A stretch of DNA of 29,891 nucleotides from CAYQDB01 sp964416195. Lineage in GTDB: Bacteria; Zixibacteria; MSB-5A5; GN15; FEB-12. The stretch is taken from positions 1 through 29,891 of the forward strand of contig CAYQDB010000024.1 of NCBI GenBank assembly GCA_964416195.1, in the 5' to 3' direction. The notes beneath the pieces were generated by a model. That model made no database searches and had not been told where the DNA came from. It saw only the letters and a list, made by a program, of their open reading frames with translations. Shown here one piece after another: positions 27,698 through 29,891 of the stretch. The translations under genes and the position numbers were made by a program. Numbering within the stretch: position 1 is the stretch's first letter; each line of letters begins with the position of its first letter.

Positions 27698-28117
27698 ATT
27701 TCGCAGGAAAAACAAATTGCACAAGGCTGTCGTTTTAACGCCTTCAGTTATGTGTTTTTCAACTAGACGCTCCATGTAATGTAGTTTGATTACTACATCT
27801 GCACTCACTCCGTCAGCGCCTAAGCTTTTTCATCGGCGCTCTCCCTGCGTAGCGGGATCGACAATGCTGGGGAGCTTAACCGACTGGGCACAGGCACCGT
27901 TCTTCATGTCTTCAGGAAGTGGGCGCGACAGTTCCGACAACCCCAACAGATGGCATGAGTTGGGATTTCTACGGTATGATGGCTGCATTAGAGATCAATA
28001 TACCGACTCTTCTTTTGCAGAAACACCTTGACAAATGACAAAATATAACTTTATGAGTATTAGATGTAGTTGGCATACGAGGGCCCCATAATACTACGCG
28101 AGAGGAAAAATCAAACA
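27698..28117. other. 420-base degenerate region between MITE copy 3 and the PAS sensor
   Basis: No gene recognised. The minus strand has two short frames with some coding-like character: 27830-27988 (52 residues, containing RPLPEDMKNGACAQSVKLP) and a GTG-started frame from 27808 (SADVVIKLHYMERLVEKHI) that then runs into the MITE. They may be relics of the mobile element that brought the recombinase, but I could not assign them. Confidence 0.4.
28028..28057 (+). promoter_or_regulatory. Candidate promoter of the PAS sensor gene
   Basis: A consensus -35 TTGACA (28028-28033) is followed after 18 bases by TATGAG (28052-28057), a weak -10 box. It would start transcription about 55 bases before ATG 28118. 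Confidence 0.35.
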
Positions 28118-29891
28118 ATGAATGATAAAAACATAGCAGGTCAAGTTATTGCAAATCGAGTGGTATTAGTGACCGCTGGCTTGAGCGCCCTGTATTGGAT
28201 CCTTAAGTCCACTCTGGATTCTCTTGTATTCCATGAGGGACATCTCATCCGGACCGTATTCACGCCTGACCCAAGTGAACTCTGGACGCGTTTGTCGGCT
28301 ATATGTCTACTTATCATATTTGGATTCTATAGCCAGTTCATAATCACTAAGCGTTGGCGAGCAGAGAAGGTGCTCCGGGCGAACGAACAACGATTCCGTT
28401 CTCTGGTCGAGGCTACCAGTGACTGGCTGTGGGAGGTAAACCAGGACGGCATTTACACTTATGCCAGTCCTAAGATCAGGGACATCTTGGGATACGAACC
28501 GGAGGAAGTCGTTGGCAAGACGCCATTTGACTTAATGCCCATTGAGGAGGCAGAACGAGTTGCCGAGCTGTTCAGACGCATAGCCGACTCACGGGAATCG
28601 TTTGCTGAGCTGGAGAACACTAACCTGCACAAGGATGGGCGCCCCATAGTGCTCGAGACAAGTGGAGTGCCATTTCTTGACGCAGGTGGGAATCTTATAG
28701 GCTACAGAGGCATCGACCGTGATATCACAGAACGAAAAGGGGTGGGAGAAAAACTGAGGTTGTTTTCGCAGGCTGTTAACAGTTCCGTTGACGGGATAGC
28801 TATGGGTGATCTCGAGAGTCGGATTACCTACGTGAATGAAGCATTCACTGGAATGTTTGGCTATTCAAGAGAAGAGCTAATAGGAAAAGAGATTGCTTCC
28901 CTTTACGCCGAGGATCAGATACCGAAGTTGAAGGAGGCACTAAAGGCAACGATAGAAGGCGGTTGGACTGGAGAGTTGATTTGCAGGAGAAAAGATGGTA
29001 GACTCTTCCCGATAGCAGTATCCTCATCAAGGGTAGTGGATGATGAAGGGAAAGTCATCGCACAGATGGCGAGTCATCAGGATATCACCGACCGCAAGCG
29101 GGCGGAGGAGACGCTGCGGGAGAGCGAAAACAGGTACAAAACGCTGGTTGAAAACCTCCCGCAAAGAATATTTCTCAAGGACAAAGACTCCATCTATGTT
29201 TCTTGTAATCAGCATTATGCTCGTGACCTAAGAACAAATCCAGATGAAATAGCCGGGAAGACAGATTACGATTTTCATTCTAAAGAATTGGCTGAAAAAT
29301 ACAGGGCAGACGACAAAAGGATTATGGAATCGGGGAAGATAGAGGATATCGAAGAGAGATATATCCAGAACGGTCGAGATGTTTGGGTGCACACGGTCAA
29401 AACACCAATCAAGGATGAGAAAGGGAATACTGTTGGTGTACTGGGCATTTTTTGGGACATCACCGAGCGCAAGTGGGCGGAGCAGGCTTTGCAAGAGAGT
29501 AAGGAAAGATGGCGGTCCCTGGTTGAGAACTCACCTGACATCATCATGAACACCGACAGTGATGGAACAATTAGGTTCATCAATCGCACGGTGCCAGGGT
29601 TTTCTTCGGATATGGTGATAGGGACAAGTGCTTATGACTACGTATCACCGGTATATCACGACATCATGAGAAGATCCATCGAGCATACCTTCGGGACAGG
29701 AAAATCTTCAAGCTTTGAGAGTTCCGGAGCCGGTCCACACGGCACTCCCTCTTGGTATTCAACCCGCATCGAACCTATAAGGAAGGATGGAAAGGTTGTG
29801 GCCGTTACGTTCACTGCCACGGACATCACCGAACGCAAGCAGGCCCAGGAGGCGCTAAGAGAATCTGAAGAGAGATACAGGACATTATTCG
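28118..29891 (+). CDS. Membrane-anchored multi-PAS sensor protein, partial at 3' end
   Basis: 591 codons are open to the window edge. Two membrane helices (about 13-34 and 59-77) enclose a ~25-residue outer loop. Four PAS domains follow, at about residues 92-205, 215-325, 338-450 and 465-572, with the start of a fifth (SEERYRTLF). Each ends in the PAC-type motif DITxRK (DITERKGVG, DITDRKRAE, DITERKWAE, DITERKQAQ), followed by a helical linker. Such arrays normally end in a histidine kinase or GGDEF output domain, which lies beyond 29891. ATG 28118 is preceded by AGAGGA about 12 bases upstream. The ligands of the PAS domains are unknown. It sits just outside the recombinase relic, so it could be cargo or a native neighbour. 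Confidence 0.94.
   Translation, partial: MNDKNIAGQVIANRVVLVTAGLSALYWILKSTLDSLVFHEGHLIRTVFTPDPSELWTRLSAICLLIIFGFYSQFIITKRWRAEKVLRANEQRFRSLVEATSDWLWEVNQDGIYTYASPKIRDILGYEPEEVVGKTPFDLMPIEEAERVAELFRRIADSRESFAELENTNLHKDGRPIVLETSGVPFLDAGGNLIGYRGIDRDITERKGVGEKLRLFSQAVNSSVDGIAMGDLESRITYVNEAFTGMFGYSREELIGKEIASLYAEDQIPKLKEALKATIEGGWTGELICRRKDGRLFPIAVSSSRVVDDEGKVIAQMASHQDITDRKRAEETLRESENRYKTLVENLPQRIFLKDKDSIYVSCNQHYARDLRTNPDEIAGKTDYDFHSKELAEKYRADDKRIMESGKIEDIEERYIQNGRDVWVHTVKTPIKDEKGNTVGVLGIFWDITERKWAEQALQESKERWRSLVENSPDIIMNTDSDGTIRFINRTVPGFSSDMVIGTSAYDYVSPVYHDIMRRSIEHTFGTGKSSSFESSGAGPHGTPSWYSTRIEPIRKDGKVVAVTFTATDITERKQAQEALRESEERYRTLF

Noticed and set aside
27786..28031. 81-codon plus-strand frame before the PAS gene
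   Set aside because: No ribosome site, no recognisable motif, and competing short frames on the other strand; the region looks degenerate.
1..29891. CRISPR array, rRNA, prophage structural genes
   Set aside because: No regularly spaced direct repeats, no rRNA-like sequence and no phage structural proteins were seen.

Overview
The window looks like chromosomal DNA of an aerobic or facultatively respiring heterotrophic bacterium from an uncultured or little-studied lineage. The FCB superphylum or a neighbouring candidate phylum (for example Zixibacteria) is my best guess, at low confidence. The grounds are a BatA-type double-membrane-segment vWA protein, a split methylmalonyl-CoA mutase, an ETF:quinone oxidoreductase, AGGAGG-type ribosome sites before many genes, and spacers full of small palindromic repeats. 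No rRNA, phage structural genes or CRISPR array were seen.

Left part (1-6400): the end of a propionyl-CoA-type carboxylase operon (biotin carboxylase C-terminus, biotin carrier protein), then the large subunit of methylmalonyl-CoA mutase and a small lipoprotein, nearly without spacing. After a MITE-like repeat comes methylmalonyl-CoA epimerase. Together these carry propionyl-CoA to succinyl-CoA; the carboxyltransferase and the B12-binding mutase subunit lie outside. On the minus strand follow a small membrane protein and a BlaI/MecI-type repressor. Then come a repeat-rich spacer and 1-pyrroline-5-carboxylate dehydrogenase, which feeds proline carbon into glutamate.

Middle (6400-19700): an NtrC-type sigma-54 activator; minus-strand genes for an ArsC/Spx-like protein, an O-methyltransferase, IspH and PdxT; then plus-strand ETF:quinone oxidoreductase, aconitase AcnA, a probable outer-membrane beta-barrel protein, GcvT and a ComB-family phosphatase. 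The oxidoreductase and aconitase fit the branched-chain/odd-chain and amino-acid oxidation implied by the left part. The 17306-17816 spacer is packed with palindromes and a nested mobile repeat.

Right part (19700-29891): a secreted TPR protein with a degenerate peptidase-like domain, and a BatA/vWA membrane protein just behind it. A compact trio follows (ABC-F ATPase, flavoprotein, SAM methyltransferase), then tRNA-Gln(CUG). A truncated large serine recombinase runs antisense through the tRNA, and its upstream end is broken at a third copy of the MITE-like repeat. The window ends inside a membrane-anchored multi-PAS sensor.

The most noteworthy items are the three-copy MITE-like family, one copy of which sits in the loop of a palindrome with a 4-bp target duplication; the recombinase remnant at tRNA-Gln; and the peptidase-like protein that has lost its zinc motif beside a vWA protein. 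No complete new system is evident.
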